Below, in pieces: positions 1-6,885 of a stretch of 32,797 bases of DNA; positions within the stretch are counted from its first letter, which is position 1, and every line of letters starts with the position of its first letter. The stretch lies in assembly GCA_944392085.1 (NCBI GenBank), contig CALXVN010000007.1, positions 1 to 32,797 of the forward strand, written 5' to 3'. The translations under genes were made by a program, and so were the position numbers. The notes under the pieces are model-generated. The model saw nothing but the letters and a program-made list of their open reading frames with translations. It ran no database searches and was not told where the DNA came from. This DNA comes from an uncultured Clostridia bacterium. GTDB lineage: Bacteria; Bacillota; Clostridia; TANB77; CAG-508.

Positions 1-25
1 CAACAAGGTTAAGTTTCCTTGGGCT

Positions 26-73
26 GTGCATATTTGCGAAGCAAAATGCACATGTGGCGAAGCCACTTTTCTT
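26..73 (+). terminator. Tandem GAA-loop hairpins, terminator-like
   Basis: Two adjacent hairpins both close on a GAA loop. The first pairs 26-37 with 41-51 (11 pairs, one bulged A at 32). The second pairs GTGGC at 54-58 with GCCAC at 62-66 and is followed by TTTTCTT. In the plus direction this looks like the rho-independent end of a transcript entering from outside the window. The gene it serves is not visible, so this is inference. Confidence 0.45.
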
Positions 74-221
74 ATAACTAAGTAATAAATTCAGTTACAG
101 CTTCAGTATGAAAAATAAATATATACCACTACATCTGGTCGCATCTTATTCGGCAATGTACATTTTCTTTCTCCATGTATTCGAAAGAAAAGCACATTGC
201 CTTCGTACGACTAGTTATAAG
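71..221. repeat. Nested palindromic element in gene-free stretch 1-351
   Basis: No gene was found in 1-351. The stretch 71-221 is bounded by the inverted repeat CTTATAACTA (71-80) and TAGTTATAAG (212-221). Inside it, CTGGTCG (135-141) can pair with CGACTAG (208-214, one G-U), GGCAATGT (152-159) with ACATTGCC (194-201), and TTTTCTTTC (163-171) with GAAAGAAAA (183-191). The 24 nested pairs make a long hairpin. It could be a miniature inverted-repeat element, a structured RNA or a dispersed intergenic repeat; the sequence alone does not decide. The outer repeat and the CTGGTCG pairing share bases 212-214, so both cannot form fully at once. Confidence 0.5.
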
Positions 222-274
222 TATTAATAAGTACAGAATTGTTATCATACTAAACAATAACAATTTGTGGCAAT

Positions 275-310
275 AAAACAAAAGGAAGCACAAAGTAAAA
301 CTGTGCCCCC
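275..310 (-). terminator. Rho-independent terminator of spoVS
   Basis: Read on the minus strand, GGGGGCACA (310-302) pairs with TGTGCTTCC (292-284), nine pairs including two G-U, around a 9-base loop. It is followed by TTTTGTTTT. It lies about 40 bases after the spoVS stop codon. Confidence 0.7.
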
Positions 311-351
311 CTATATTTTTTTACAATTTATCAAATGAATTTCTATTTTAA

Positions 352-615
352 TTACTTCCTTGATTCAACAATAAGCTTTATACCTGTTCTATCTTCTCCT
401 TCCACTTCTACTTCTGCAAATGCAGGTATACAAACTAAATCAACACCTGCTGGTGCTACAAATCCTCTTGCTATTGCTACAGCTTTAACAGCTTGATTAA
501 GTGCTCCTGCTCCTATTGCTTGCATTTCTGCTTTGTTAGATTCCTTTACTAAACCTGCAATAGCTCCTGCTACTGAATTTGGGTTTGATTTTGATGAGAT
601 TTTTAAAATTTCCAT
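352..615 (-). CDS. spoVS: Stage V sporulation protein S (SpoVS)
   Basis: This 87-residue protein matches SpoVS along its whole length, including the usual family size of about 86 residues. The recognisable stretches are the start MEILKISSKSNPNSVAGAIA, the run QAIGAGALNQAVKAVAIARG and the end GIKLIVESRK. SpoVS is a small Alba-like protein that in Bacillus acts in sporulation, affecting septation and the spore coat; its molecular partner is not settled. The ATG is preceded by an AGGAGG site (minus strand, about 621-626). It lies downstream of ymdB in the same direction, a neighbourhood also found in Bacillus, but has its own promoter at 660-688 and terminator at 275-310. Its presence indicates a spore former. 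Confidence 0.95.
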   Translation of the reverse strand: MEILKISSKSNPNSVAGAIAGLVKESNKAEMQAIGAGALNQAVKAVAIARGFVAPAGVDLVCIPAFAEVEVEGEDRTGIKLIVESRK

Positions 616-659
616 TTTTGCCTCCTATATTTTTTTATTTGTTCTAATCAACAGCTATA

Positions 660-688
660 TTTATATTACATTTTTTGGAAATTGTCTA
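660..688 (-). promoter_or_regulatory. Sigma-A type promoter of spoVS
   Basis: On the minus strand TAGACA (688-683) and TATAAA (665-660) are separated by 17 bases. The predicted transcript starts near 653, about 40 bases before the start codon. Two copies of a TTTCCAAAAA-type run lie in and just upstream of the promoter. No clear sigma-H box was seen, although spoVS is sigma-H dependent in Bacillus. Confidence 0.55.
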
Positions 689-745
689 GTACTTTTTGGA
701 AAATATAGGAAAAACTCATCGTGTGCTTTCGACATATTTCGACAA

Positions 746-1519
746 CTATCTATAATTTACTCTATAGATACTTTTTGTTTTACAATTATCATCATTTAAT
801 TCAAACACACACCCATTTAAAATAGCTTCTCCATCTGCTAATTTATATCTTTCTGGAAGTGATGTAACAAATCTTTTTATAGATGCTTTAGCATCCATAC
901 CTATTACTGAATTTTTAGGTCCTGTCATTCCTAAATCTGTTATATATCCAGTTCCCTTTTCAGTTATCTCTTCATCTGCTGTTTGCACATGTGTATGTGT
1001 TCCAAAAATAATGTTTATTTTACCATCTAAAAAATGCTTCATCGCTATTTTTTCTGCTGTTGCTTCTGCATGAAAATCAATAACAATTATATCTACTTTT
1101 TCGCGTAATTTATTTACTAAATCCTCTGCAACTGTAAAAGGATTCTCTGATAGTATTCCCATATCAGTTCTTCCTATTAGATTTATAACTGCTATTTTTT
1201 TACCATTACATTCTTGTATACAATATCCTTTTCCTGGCACTCCTTTAGAATAATTTGCTGGTCTTATTAATTTAGGATTAGTTATAAAAGCAAATATATC
1301 TTTTTTGCCCCAAGTATGATTTCCCATTGTGATAACATCTATCTTCATTTTTAATAAGGTATTAAAATCTTTTATAGTAAGTCCCATTCCTCCTGATGTA
1401 TTTTCAGCATTTACTATGCAAAAATCTATTTTTTCATTTTCTATTATTTTAGGCAATTCTTCATTTAATTTATTTAAGCCACTTTCGCCTACTATATCTC
1501 CTATTGCAAATATTTTCAT
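746..1519 (-). CDS. ymdB: YmdB-family metallophosphoesterase
   Basis: A 257-residue protein of the TIGR00282/YmdB family, close to the usual 264 residues. In Bacillus, YmdB is a cytoplasmic cyclic-nucleotide phosphodiesterase that affects biofilm formation and motility. The dinuclear metal site motifs are visible: GDIVGE (7-12), NAENTSGGMG (37-46), MGNHTWGKKD (65-74), DFHAEATAEK, and GTHTHVQTADE near residue 172. The start at 1519 is preferred because it begins with the canonical MKIFAIGDIVG and has AAAGGA seven bases upstream; an in-frame ATG nine codons earlier lacks this. A perfect 8-base inverted repeat (745-752 with 761-768) spans the stop codon but has no T-run, so it is probably not a terminator. 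Confidence 0.93.
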   Translation of the reverse strand: MKIFAIGDIVGESGLNKLNEELPKIIENEKIDFCIVNAENTSGGMGLTIKDFNTLLKMKIDVITMGNHTWGKKDIFAFITNPKLIRPANYSKGVPGKGYCIQECNGKKIAVINLIGRTDMGILSENPFTVAEDLVNKLREKVDIIVIDFHAEATAEKIAMKHFLDGKINIIFGTHTHVQTADEEITEKGTGYITDLGMTGPKNSVIGMDAKASIKRFVTSLPERYKLADGEAILNGCVFELNDDNCKTKSIYRVNYR

Positions 1520-1625
1520 AATTTTATCCTTTCTGTAATAATACATAATTTCATAAGATTATTTTTTTCCTCATTCTTATTTAATATATTGACGTGTCTA
1601 TGTTTTCTTTTCAATAACTGGTAAT

Positions 1626-1655
1626 ATTATATCATGTTTTTTATATTTTTGTAAA
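1626..1655 (-). promoter_or_regulatory. Promoter of ymdB
   Basis: On the minus strand TTTACA (1655-1650), an 18-base spacer and TATAAT (1631-1626) are preceded by TG one base upstream of the -10, giving an extended -10. The leader before ymdB would be about 100 bases. Confidence 0.6.
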
Positions 1656-1669
1656 ATAAAATTTTAAAT

Positions 1670-1698
1670 TTGACATATAATAAAAAATAAGCTATAAT
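1670..1698 (+). promoter_or_regulatory. Perfect consensus promoter for candidate small RNA
   Basis: TTGACA (1670-1675), exactly 17 bases, then TATAAT (1693-1698). No open reading frame follows directly. A terminator-like hairpin lies at 1738-1768. Confidence 0.7.
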
Positions 1699-1704
1699 AT
1701 TTAT

Positions 1705-1768
1705 AGCAATTGCAAAAAGTATTTCGAACATTGCAAAAAAAGACTAGGTGAGTAAGACCTAGTCTTTT
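1705..1768 (+). ncRNA. Candidate small RNA of about 65-70 nt
   Basis: The span runs from the start predicted by the consensus promoter at 1670-1698 to a strong hairpin, AAAAGACTAGGT (1738-1749) with ACCTAGTCTTTT (1757-1768) and a 7-base loop. The 5' part carries the repeated word ATTGCAAAAA (from 1709 and from 1730). No start codon with a ribosome site was seen inside. The same hairpin read on the minus strand ends in seven Ts, so it may instead, or also, stop minus-strand transcription entering ymdB. It lies in the 435-base space between the divergent genes at 1519 and 1955. It matches no RNA family I recognise. Confidence 0.45.
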
Positions 1769-1890
1769 AATTAGTCCTTCATATTTTTTACAATATTTAG
1801 TTTTATATGAATTATTTTATAATTTATTGAATATATTTAAATATCAGTTACTAGTTTTATAGACATTAATAATTTACTTTAATAAGCTTA

Positions 1891-1919
1891 TTGACGAATT
1901 TTGTCTGATATGGTATTAT
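1891..1919 (+). promoter_or_regulatory. Promoter of the DUF4282-like gene
   Basis: TTGACG (1891-1896), 17 bases, TATTAT (1914-1919), with TG at 1911-1912 forming an extended -10. The predicted start near 1926 leaves a short leader of about 30 bases that contains GGGAGG. Confidence 0.7.
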
Positions 1920-1954
1920 TTGGATATAAAATTATTAAAAGGGAGGTTTTATTT

Positions 1955-2401
1955 ATGTATTCATCAAGTTATTATTCAAATTCTAATAGTCTACTAAATT
2001 CTTCTGCTGTTTCTAATGCAGTAGGAGCTTCAGTATGGATTATTATCTCATTAATTCTAGCTATTGTAGGAGGTATTCTTGTTTACTTCTTATTCTTAAG
2101 CAAAAAAAACGAAGGAAAGTTTACTGGTTTTGTAGGTTGGCTTTATGATTTTCTATCATTTAAGAAAATGTTTATGGAAGCATTGTTAAAAATATTATAC
2201 TTAATAATTGCAATATTTATAACACTTTCATCTTTTGCTTCTATAGGAACAAATTTTATTGCTTTCTTACTAACATTAATAGTTGGAAATATTGTTGCAA
2301 GATTAGCTTATGAATTTGCATTATTACTTCTTGTTATTTGTAGAAATACTACTGAAATAAATAAAAAATTATCTAGAAATGATGATAATAAGCAAGAATA
2401 G
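1955..2401 (+). CDS. Small integral membrane protein, DUF4282-like
   Basis: A 148-residue membrane protein. The start at 1955 is chosen because GGGAGG at 1941-1946 is well placed; the longer in-frame TTG start at 1901 lies inside the promoter. An N-terminal Ser/Asn/Tyr-rich stretch (1-20) is followed by membrane segments at about 27-48, 75-92 and 98-128, and a charged, Asn-rich C-terminus. The segment FLSFKKMFMEALLKILY, followed by a second hydrophobic region and LVICRNTTEINKKL, is typical of DUF4282 proteins, whose function is unknown. It stands alone with its own promoter and terminator. The family call is from memory of the pattern, so it is moderately sure. Confidence 0.7.
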   Translation: MYSSSYYSNSNSLLNSSAVSNAVGASVWIIISLILAIVGGILVYFLFLSKKNEGKFTGFVGWLYDFLSFKKMFMEALLKILYLIIAIFITLSSFASIGTNFIAFLLTLIVGNIVARLAYEFALLLLVICRNTTEINKKLSRNDDNKQE

Positions 2402-2411
2402 TCTTATATAT

Positions 2412-2441
2412 AAGGAGCAGTTTGAAGTCAAACTGCTCCTT
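2412..2441 (+). terminator. Terminator of the DUF4282-like gene
   Basis: AAGGAGCAGTTT (2412-2423) pairs with AAACTGCTCCTT (2430-2441); an extra G-C pair closes the loop to AAGT. TTTATTT-like sequence follows. It begins 11 bases after the stop codon. Confidence 0.85.
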
Positions 2442-2462
2442 TATTTAGGTTTGCCAAATTCA

Positions 2463-2621
2463 CTAAGAAATTCTTGAAACAATAAAATATCTTCTATCAA
2501 TTATACTTATTGCCGTTCCTACCAAAAATCTTTCTGCTCTGATATTGTTGCTTTCTCCACGTATACTTATAATTGGCAGTATACTTTTCCGATAAAAAGT
2601 CCATTTAGCAGGAATCATCAT
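2463..2621 (-). CDS. Possible small ORF of unknown function
   Basis: A 52-codon frame starts at an ATG (2621) ten bases after AGGTGGG (2638-2632, minus strand). The product is basic and Ile/Arg-rich, beginning MMIPAKWTFYRKS and ending FIVSRIS. I do not recognise it. It occupies the otherwise gene-free stretch 2402-2720, downstream of metK in the same direction. It could be a real small protein, the remnant of a larger gene, or chance; the start context is its only support. Confidence 0.22.
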   Translation of the reverse strand: MMIPAKWTFYRKSILPIISIRGESNNIRAERFLVGTAISIIDRRYFIVSRIS

Positions 2622-2682
2622 ATTGGCACAACCCACCTAATAAATTAAATATAACTATATCTATTATACTATAGATTTACAT

Positions 2683-2732
2683 AAAAATCAAGCGATTTTT
2701 TGTCGCGAAAAGGCCTGTCCCTATCGCGACAA
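2683..2732 (-). repeat. REP-like palindrome overlapping the metK 3' end
   Basis: TTGTCGCGA (2700-2708) pairs with TCGCGACAA (2724-2732), nine pairs around a 15-base loop that is GC-rich for this genome (AGGCCTGTCCC). A second small hairpin, AAAAATC (2683-2689) with GATTTTT (2694-2700), is abutted to it. On the minus strand the pair could act as the metK transcription end. The first hairpin reads into metK, with the metK TAG stop inside its loop. I recall similar GTCGCGA-AGGGACAGG-TCGCGAC elements as dispersed repeats in Firmicutes, but this needs a search. Confidence 0.55.
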
Positions 2733-3827
2733 TTTTTCCCATGGCAATTCATCTTTTCCAAAATGTCCATAATTAGTTGTCTTGGTAAAAATTGGTTCTT
2801 TTAAGCCTAAATAATCTATAATTGCTTTTGGTCTTAAATCAAATTTATTTTTTATAATTTCTACCAATTCTTCATTTGTTTTTTTGCCTGTTCCAAAGGT
2901 GTCCACATAAATTGATAAAGGTTCTTCCATTCCTATTGCATAAGATACTTGTATCTCACACTTATCAGCATATCCATTTGCTACAATATTTTTTGCTATA
3001 TGACGAAGCATATATGCAGCTGATCTATCTACTTTGCTTGCATCTTTTCCTGAAAAAGCTCCTCCACCATGCCTAGCATATCCTCCATAAGTATCTACTA
3101 TTATTTTTCTTCCTGTGAGCCCTGTATCTCCTAAAGGTCCACCTATTACAAATCTACCTGTTGGATTTATATATATTTTTGTATTTTCGTCCATCATATC
3201 ATTTGGTACAACTTCATTTATTACATTTTTTATAATATCCTTCTTTAAATCTTCTTGCTCTACATCTGAATTATGCTGAGCAGAAATTAATATCGTTTCT
3301 ATTCTTTTTGGCTTATCATCTTCATATTCTACTGTTACTTGTGTCTTGCCATCTGGTCTTAAATATGGAATAATCTTCTTCTTCCTTACTTCTGTTAATC
3401 TTTTAGAAAGTTTATGAGCCATATCTATAGCATATGGCATATAACTTTTTGTTTCATTTGAAGCATAGCCAAACATAATCCCTTGATCTCCTGCTCCACC
3501 AATATCAACACCTAATGCAATATCTGGACTTTGTTTTGTAATATTAACATCTATTTTGCATGTTCTATAATCCATATCTAAATTTTTATTATCATATCCA
3601 ATTTCTTTTATTGTATTTCTTACTAAATCTTCTACATTTAGCTTAGCCTTTGATGTAATTTGTCCTGCAATAGTAATAGTATTACCTGATGCAAATGTTT
3701 CTACTGCTACTCTTGAATCTCTATCTTGTTTTAAACATTCATCTAATATTGTATCTGAAATTAAGTCAGCAAGCTTATCTGGATGCCCTTCTGTTACACT
3801 TTCTGATGTAAAATAATATTTCTTCAC
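2721..3827 (-). CDS. metK: S-adenosylmethionine synthetase (MetK)
   Basis: Makes S-adenosylmethionine from methionine and ATP in the cytoplasm. Landmarks are [13 protein letters not shown] (6-18), GAGDQG (111-116), [12 protein letters not shown] (159-170), [20 protein letters not shown] (221-240) and the phosphate-binding GGGAFSGKD (254-262). At 368 residues it is shorter than the usual 380-400. The loop before GAGDQG is reduced, and the C-terminus stops at LPWEKLSR, where relatives continue with about ten more residues. The last codons and the stop lie in the palindrome at 2700-2732. The start is GTG, preceded by AGAGG. No SAM riboswitch is visible upstream; the gene follows 49 bases after the unknown gene at 3877-5349, so it is probably co-transcribed. 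Confidence 0.96.
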   Translation of the reverse strand: MKKYYFTSESVTEGHPDKLADLISDTILDECLKQDRDSRVAVETFASGNTITIAGQITSKAKLNVEDLVRNTIKEIGYDNKNLDMDYRTCKIDVNITKQSPDIALGVDIGGAGDQGIMFGYASNETKSYMPYAIDMAHKLSKRLTEVRKKKIIPYLRPDGKTQVTVEYEDDKPKRIETILISAQHNSDVEQEDLKKDIIKNVINEVVPNDMMDENTKIYINPTGRFVIGGPLGDTGLTGRKIIVDTYGGYARHGGGAFSGKDASKVDRSAAYMLRHIAKNIVANGYADKCEIQVSYAIGMEEPLSIYVDTFGTGKKTNEELVEIIKNKFDLRPKAIIDYLGLKEPIFTKTTNYGHFGKDELPWEKLSR

Positions 3828-3876
3828 TTTAATCGTACCTCTTTTCTAAATTTTCTTTATCTTTTTTAACTATCTT

Positions 3877-5349
3877 CTAAAAATTTGTAAATCCTAAAAT
3901 TTCTAATTTTTCATTAATTTTATTTGCAAATAATTCATTCCATTTTGTAATAAATGGTACAAATTCTTCTTTTGAATAATTATTTGCAATTACGGTGTTT
4001 GCATCTGTCAATTCTTCTATTTCTTCTATTTCATTAGTTTTTGTTGTACTAGTGTCATATGAAATTTGTATTATTTTACTTTTCTCTTCATCTGACATAT
4101 TTATTGTAGCTAGCATAGAATTTACAAATGAATTATTTTGAATATTACTTAAATTTACTTGCACAATAATATTTTGTTCTTCATTTATATCTGGAATAAG
4201 TCTAAAAGTAATCATATTATTATTTGTAATTTCCTTTTCTATTTCTATTCTTGTTACTGTATATTCTTCTTTGATATTTTCTTCATATTTATTCAAATCT
4301 ATAATTGCATTATTTTCATTACTGTTAATTACATTGTTGTTTTTAAACTCTATTATAATACTTTTCTTTCCAGTAGCATTATCATAAATTAAAGTGAATA
4401 AATCAGAAATTTCTATTTTGGTTTCAATGGTTTGTCCATCTTTTTCGTAAACATATATATATATATCGTTTTGCATATCAGTTTGTTCTACTTTTTCTAT
4501 AATGCTTGTTATCTTTGTTTTTAATTTTTCGGTATCTGTATAATCTTCACCTAACTGTAAATCCAAAAATTTATTAGACAGCATTAACAAGGTATCATTA
4601 TCTAATTTTAAAGCATTTAATATATCTAAAAATATTTGTTTTATATTATCACTAGTTATATTTACTTTATATTCATTAGTTACATATATGGTATCATCTA
4701 TGCTAATTTGTTGTTTTGATAAAGTATATTGATTTTCAGGAATATTTTTTAATATGATTGGTAAATATGTATCTTTCAAGTGTTCTTTTTGGTTTTCATC
4801 TAAACTTAATACACTTAAAATTGTACTAAAGTTTCCTATTTCTAAAATATCTAAATTTGTATCTATATCATATTTTGCCATTAGTTCATTTATATTCGAA
4901 TTTCTAAATCCAATATAAATAGGAGTTACTTCATCACATTTTATAGCATAAATATCATCACTATTTATATATGAAACATTAAATATATCTAGCTCTCCAT
5001 TCATTAAAGATATATTTGATAGTGTTCTATTAGTATTTGCACTATGTCTTGTAGCCGTTTTTAAATCTAATTTTTTTACGCTATTTTCTCCTTGAGTTAT
5101 AGTTAATGATAAGTTTCCATCTGATATATATGAATTATTTTGCTTAAATTCTTGTTGCATAACTAATTTATCATCTAGCAGTACTTGATATATATCACTT
5201 GCCTTTGCAAAATACTTCCAAAATAAAGCTTCATTAGATTTAAACATATCTGTAGTAAAATACAATATTCCTATAATACCAACTACAATGAAAATAACTA
5301 CTATTGCAAAAATAATTAATAGTTTCTTTTTGTTCATATTTTGCTTCAT
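3877..5349 (-). CDS. Membrane-anchored extracytoplasmic protein of unknown function
   Basis: A 490-residue protein with a short basic N-terminus and one membrane segment (about residues 9-31, KLLIIFAIVVIFIVVGIIGI), followed by a long Asn/Asp/Ile-rich extracytoplasmic domain. There is no lipobox, no LPXTG and no recognisable catalytic motif. The segment just after the membrane, LFWKYFAKA, and the repeated beta-strand-like pattern recall an uncharacterised clostridial family (possibly DUF6583; not certain). Two starts are possible: ATG at 5349, very close to its GGAAAGG site, or ATG four codons later at 5337, spaced 12 bases from it. It sits between rlmB (69-base gap) and metK, all on the minus strand, which fits an operon but does not suggest a function. 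Confidence 0.6.
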   Translation of the reverse strand: MKQNMNKKKLLIIFAIVVIFIVVGIIGILYFTTDMFKSNEALFWKYFAKASDIYQVLLDDKLVMQQEFKQNNSYISDGNLSLTITQGENSVKKLDLKTATRHSANTNRTLSNISLMNGELDIFNVSYINSDDIYAIKCDEVTPIYIGFRNSNINELMAKYDIDTNLDILEIGNFSTILSVLSLDENQKEHLKDTYLPIILKNIPENQYTLSKQQISIDDTIYVTNEYKVNITSDNIKQIFLDILNALKLDNDTLLMLSNKFLDLQLGEDYTDTEKLKTKITSIIEKVEQTDMQNDIYIYVYEKDGQTIETKIEISDLFTLIYDNATGKKSIIIEFKNNNVINSNENNAIIDLNKYEENIKEEYTVTRIEIEKEITNNNMITFRLIPDINEEQNIIVQVNLSNIQNNSFVNSMLATINMSDEEKSKIIQISYDTSTTKTNEIEEIEELTDANTVIANNYSKEEFVPFITKWNELFANKINEKLEILGFTNF

Positions 5350-5418
5350 TCCTTTCCAATAGTATTAATTAATCTTAATTTCAAATTAAGTTTTCTAACC
5401 TACTTTGCAATAATATTT

Positions 5419-6186
5419 TTATTTATTTTTTCTTTGTTTTACTACTTCATACATTACTATTCCGGCAGATACCGATGCATTTAATGATGTAATCTTTCCC
5501 TTCATTGGAATTTTTACTAAAAAGTCACAATTTTCTTTTACTAATCTGCTCATACCAAATCCTTCACTACCTATTACTATTGCAATTCCACATGTAAAGT
5601 CTTCTTCGTAATAATACTTATCCGTGTTCATATCAGTTCCGCAAACCCAAACATCATTTTCTTTTAAATAATTTATGGTATCTGTTATATTGTTAACTCT
5701 AGCTATTTTCATATATTCTACAGCTCCTGCAGATACTTTACTAACTGTACTATTTACTGTAGCTGCCCTTCTTTTAGGTATTATTATCCCATGCACCCCT
5801 GCAGTTTCAGCTGTTCTTATTATAGAACCTAAATTGTGTGGGTCCTCTATTCCATCTAAAATTAAAATAAATGGTTTCTCATTTTTACTTTTAGCTACCT
5901 CTAATATATCATCTACTTCACAATAATTATATGGAGGAACAATAGCAATAACTCCTTGATTATTTTCTGTTTGCGCCATTTGATTTAATTTTGACCTGCT
6001 TACTTCATTTATAATTACTTTCTTTTCTTTAGCCAGTGCTATAATCTTATTTATTGATCCGTGTTTTTCTCCATCAGATATAAATATTTTATTTATATCT
6101 CTGTCTGATTCTAAAAGTTCTAATACTGCATTTCTGCCTTCAACTTGGTCATCAAATTTATTATTTTGTTCATTTTTATTATTCAT
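5419..6186 (-). CDS. rlmB: 23S rRNA 2'-O-methyltransferase, SpoU/TrmH family (RlmB-like)
   Basis: A 255-residue SPOUT methyltransferase with an N-terminal L30e-like substrate-binding part (about 10-85) and a C-terminal knotted domain. The three SpoU motifs are DPHNLGSIIRTAE (115-127), IGSEGFGMS (205-213) and IPMKGKITSLNASVSAG (226-242). The family methylates the 2'-OH of a ribose in RNA; RlmB acts on G2251 of 23S rRNA, but paralogues with other targets look alike. The start at 6186 is chosen because AAAGG (6195-6200) is correctly spaced for it; an in-frame ATG six codons upstream has no site. That site overlaps the stop of the preceding gene, which suggests translational coupling. Confidence 0.88.
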   Translation of the reverse strand: MNNKNEQNNKFDDQVEGRNAVLELLESDRDINKIFISDGEKHGSINKIIALAKEKKVIINEVSRSKLNQMAQTENNQGVIAIVPPYNYCEVDDILEVAKSKNEKPFILILDGIEDPHNLGSIIRTAETAGVHGIIIPKRRAATVNSTVSKVSAGAVEYMKIARVNNITDTINYLKENDVWVCGTDMNTDKYYYEEDFTCGIAIVIGSEGFGMSRLVKENCDFLVKIPMKGKITSLNASVSAGIVMYEVVKQRKNK

Positions 6187-6193
6187 AACTGGA

Positions 6194-6568
6194 TTACCTT
6201 TCATTATCTATTTTTTGTATATATACCTTTAATTTTTTTACCATATCTCTTTCATCTTCATATTCTATAATATCTGTCTTTACAAATTTCAAACTTTTTG
6301 AAAGATTATACTCATTATTATAAATACATAAAATCTTTTTTCCAATTTGTTCTGCTCTTCCTATTTCAATTCCTAGTCCTAAAGATGGCACAGAAACTTC
6401 TGCAATAAACAAATCTGCCTCTTCTATTATTTTTTTTGTATTAAAAGACTTTTCATTGATATGAGGAAATATAATTTCATGTTCTTTGCTTAGCTCTGAA
6501 TCTAATATTGGCTTGTACAATTTTCTTTCATAATCCCAATGTCTTGAATGACCTATATAAATCTTCAT
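6194..6568 (-). CDS. Nucleoside 2-deoxyribosyltransferase-like protein
   Basis: A 124-residue Rossmann-like protein with the arrangement of the nucleoside 2-deoxyribosyltransferase / deoxynucleoside 5'-phosphate N-hydrolase superfamily: an N-terminal strand MKIYIGHS, an acidic substrate-loop segment EADLFIAEVS and the motif PSLGLGIEIGRAE, whose Glu (in GLGIE) corresponds to the family's nucleophile. Such enzymes cleave or exchange the N-glycosidic bond of deoxynucleosides or their phosphates; the substrate cannot be read from the sequence. GGAGTG precedes the ATG. It lies seven bases upstream of the rlmB start, with rlmB's ribosome site inside its last codons, and is probably the first gene of the minus-strand run to metK. 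Confidence 0.7.
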   Translation of the reverse strand: MKIYIGHSRHWDYERKLYKPILDSELSKEHEIIFPHINEKSFNTKKIIEEADLFIAEVSVPSLGLGIEIGRAEQIGKKILCIYNNEYNLSKSLKFVKTDIIEYEDERDMVKKLKVYIQKIDNER

Positions 6569-6674
6569 AATAACACTCCATTTTTATCTAAATTTTAACA
6601 ATGCAGGACCCACTTTATATTTTATTCAATTATTTTTGTAAATCCAAAACGAAAAAGAATTGATTTTTGGCTAG

Positions 6675-6742
6675 GCGCACAAGTTAAAAATTTATGAGTC
6701 GTACTTTGTGTACGTCTATTAAATTTTTAACAAAGTGTGTGC
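6675..6742. repeat. Hairpin A with GTACTTTGTGTAC cap
   Basis: This lies in the gene-free 317 bases between the genes at 6568 and 6886. GCGCAC (6675-6680) pairs with GTGTGC (6737-6742, one G-U), GTTAAAAATTTA (6683-6694) with TAAATTTTTAAC (6720-6731), and GTAC (6701-6704) with GTAC (6710-6713) around TTTGT. The same cap sits on a different stem at 6794-6841. The words GAAAAAGAA and GCTAGG precede both hairpins, so the two may be diverged tandem copies. Confidence 0.6.
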
Positions 6743-6793
6743 TTTCATTAAAATCTAAGTTGGAAAAAGAAACAAGTATTGCTAGGAAAGTGA

Positions 6794-6841
6794 ACTAAAA
6801 AGTTTGAAATTGTACTTTGTGTACATTGAAAACTTTTTAGT
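6794..6841. repeat. Hairpin B with the same cap
   Basis: ACTAAAAAGTTT (6794-6805) pairs with AAACTTTTTAGT (6830-6841), and the cap TGTAC-TTTGT-GTACA lies at 6811-6825. AAGT (6788-6791) and ACTT (6845-6848) may add an outer helix, repeating the layout of hairpin A 111 bases away. Neither hairpin has a T-run typical of a terminator. They lie downstream of lepA and upstream of the next minus-strand gene, so if transcribed they would be in a lepA 3' UTR or a leader. Confidence 0.6.
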
Positions 6842-6885
6842 GAAACTTGACAACGCAAGACTCCGTTTATTTTTTCAACAACTTT

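Noticed and set aside
745..768. Inverted repeat at the ymdB stop as a terminator
   Set aside because: Perfect 8-base arms, but pure AT-rich pairing and no T-run follows on the minus strand.
3828..3876. SAM riboswitch for metK
   Set aside because: Only 49 bases separate metK from the upstream gene and no S-box core was seen there; the 317-base gap at 6569-6885 also lacks one.
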